In this document: piece by piece, positions 5,804 to 6,118 of the stretch
Position numbering within the stretch: the stretch's first letter is position 1
Layout: each line of letters opens with the position of its first letter
NCBI GenBank assembly: GCA_040904765.1
Contig: JBBDST010000030.1
Span: forward strand, 1-6,118
Length of the DNA: 6,118 nucleotides
Direction: 5' to 3'
From: JBBDST01 sp040904765
Lineage (GTDB): Bacteria; Actinomycetota; Nitriliruptoria; Nitriliruptorales; Nitriliruptoraceae
The notes under the pieces: model-generated
What the model was told of the DNA's origin: nothing
Database searches by the model: none
The model's input: only the letters and a program-made list of their open reading frames with translations
Translations under genes and position numbers: made by a program

Positions 5804-6118
5804 CGGGGTTTGATTGGCGGCCGATCGTGCTGGTGATTCTTGACGGTCTTGGCGACCGGCCGATCGCAGCGCTTGATGGCGCTACCCCGTCAGAAGCTGC
5901 CTACACCCCAAATCTTGATGCGCTGAGCCGTCGTGGTGCGACCGGCTGGCATCAGCCGTTTGGTGTCGGACGGGCAACGTCAAGTGAACGTTCCCATTGG
6001 GCGATGTTTGGCTACGGGCAGGTTGCCTTTCCTGGCCGTGCGGTGATCGAAGCCCTTGGCTGTGGTCTTGAGGTGGCGTATGGCACGACGGTGATGCATG
6101 GCGCGCTTCGGATGGGTG
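5800..6118 (+). CDS. Archaeal-type cofactor-independent phosphoglycerate mutase-like protein, N-terminal part (3' end outside window)
   Basis: GTG 5800 opens a frame that stays open to the window end (106 visible residues). The N-terminus has the alkaline-phosphatase-superfamily strand I9-V-L-V-I-L-D-G-L-G-D-R-P21, whose D15 is a predicted metal ligand. T29-P-S-E-A-A-Y-T-P-N-L-D40 and G71-Y with G79-R and E84-A-L-G87 follow. This order is that of ApgM-type 2,3-bisphosphoglycerate-independent phosphoglycerate mutases, which interconvert 3- and 2-phosphoglycerate through a phosphoserine. The nucleophile segment, usually G-S-D-x-A-H, reads S61-S-E-R-S-H66, so S62 is the predicted nucleophile but its flanks differ. 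It could therefore be a divergent phosphomutase or phosphatase rather than a housekeeping mutase. The start overlaps the upstream TGA by 4 bp (GTGA), third gene of the probable operon. Confidence 0.8.
   Translation, partial: MTGFDWRPIVLVILDGLGDRPIAALDGATPSEAAYTPNLDALSRRGATGWHQPFGVGRATSSERSHWAMFGYGQVAFPGRAVIEALGCGLEVAYGTTVMHGALRMG

Noticed and set aside
1..6118. CRISPR arrays, tRNA/rRNA genes, insertion sequences or prophage genes
   Set aside because: No regularly spaced repeats, cloverleaf-like segments, transposase motifs or flanking inverted repeats were seen by reading the sequence.

Overview
The window looks like chromosomal DNA from a GC-rich bacterium, most likely an actinobacterium, possibly of the Acidimicrobiia type. 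The clues are the high GC third codon positions in most genes, GTG starts, tightly packed genes, and an exported protein whose SLH repeats carry the F-x-D-V...V-H-A-x-N-I pattern common in actinobacterial SLH proteins. The assignment is inferred from style and was not confirmed by any search. No RNA gene, CRISPR array or mobile element is visible.

Left part (1-2172, + strand): the C-terminal part of a multi-spanning polysaccharide flippase-like protein (cut by the window edge) is followed, with a small overlap or short gap depending on the start codon, by a GT-C/GT39-like integral membrane glycosyltransferase. Together they suggest the end of a surface-glycan or wall-polysaccharide cluster.

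Middle (2175-3911, - strand): a secreted protein converges on the glycosyltransferase with only 2 bp between the stop codons. It has a Sec signal peptide, three SLH repeats, a Pro/Thr/Lys linker, an Ig-like module and two related C-terminal modules, each with two cysteines. SLH repeats bind wall polysaccharide, so a link with the neighbouring glycan genes is plausible but unproven.

Right part (4065-6118, + strand): a 153-bp divergent intergenic region separates the SLH gene from a probable three-gene operon. The operon encodes an acyl-CoA dehydrogenase-like flavoprotein, a NadM-like nucleotidyltransferase and an archaeal-type phosphoglycerate mutase-like enzyme (cut by the window end). Successive genes overlap by 4 bp (ATGA, then GTGA), so translation is probably coupled. 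All three enzymes deviate from family consensus at or next to active-site positions: the dehydrogenase lacks Glu at both usual catalytic-base positions, the nucleotidyltransferase has HLQH instead of HxGH, and the mutase has S-S-E where G-S-D is usual. This operon is the most interesting part of the window.
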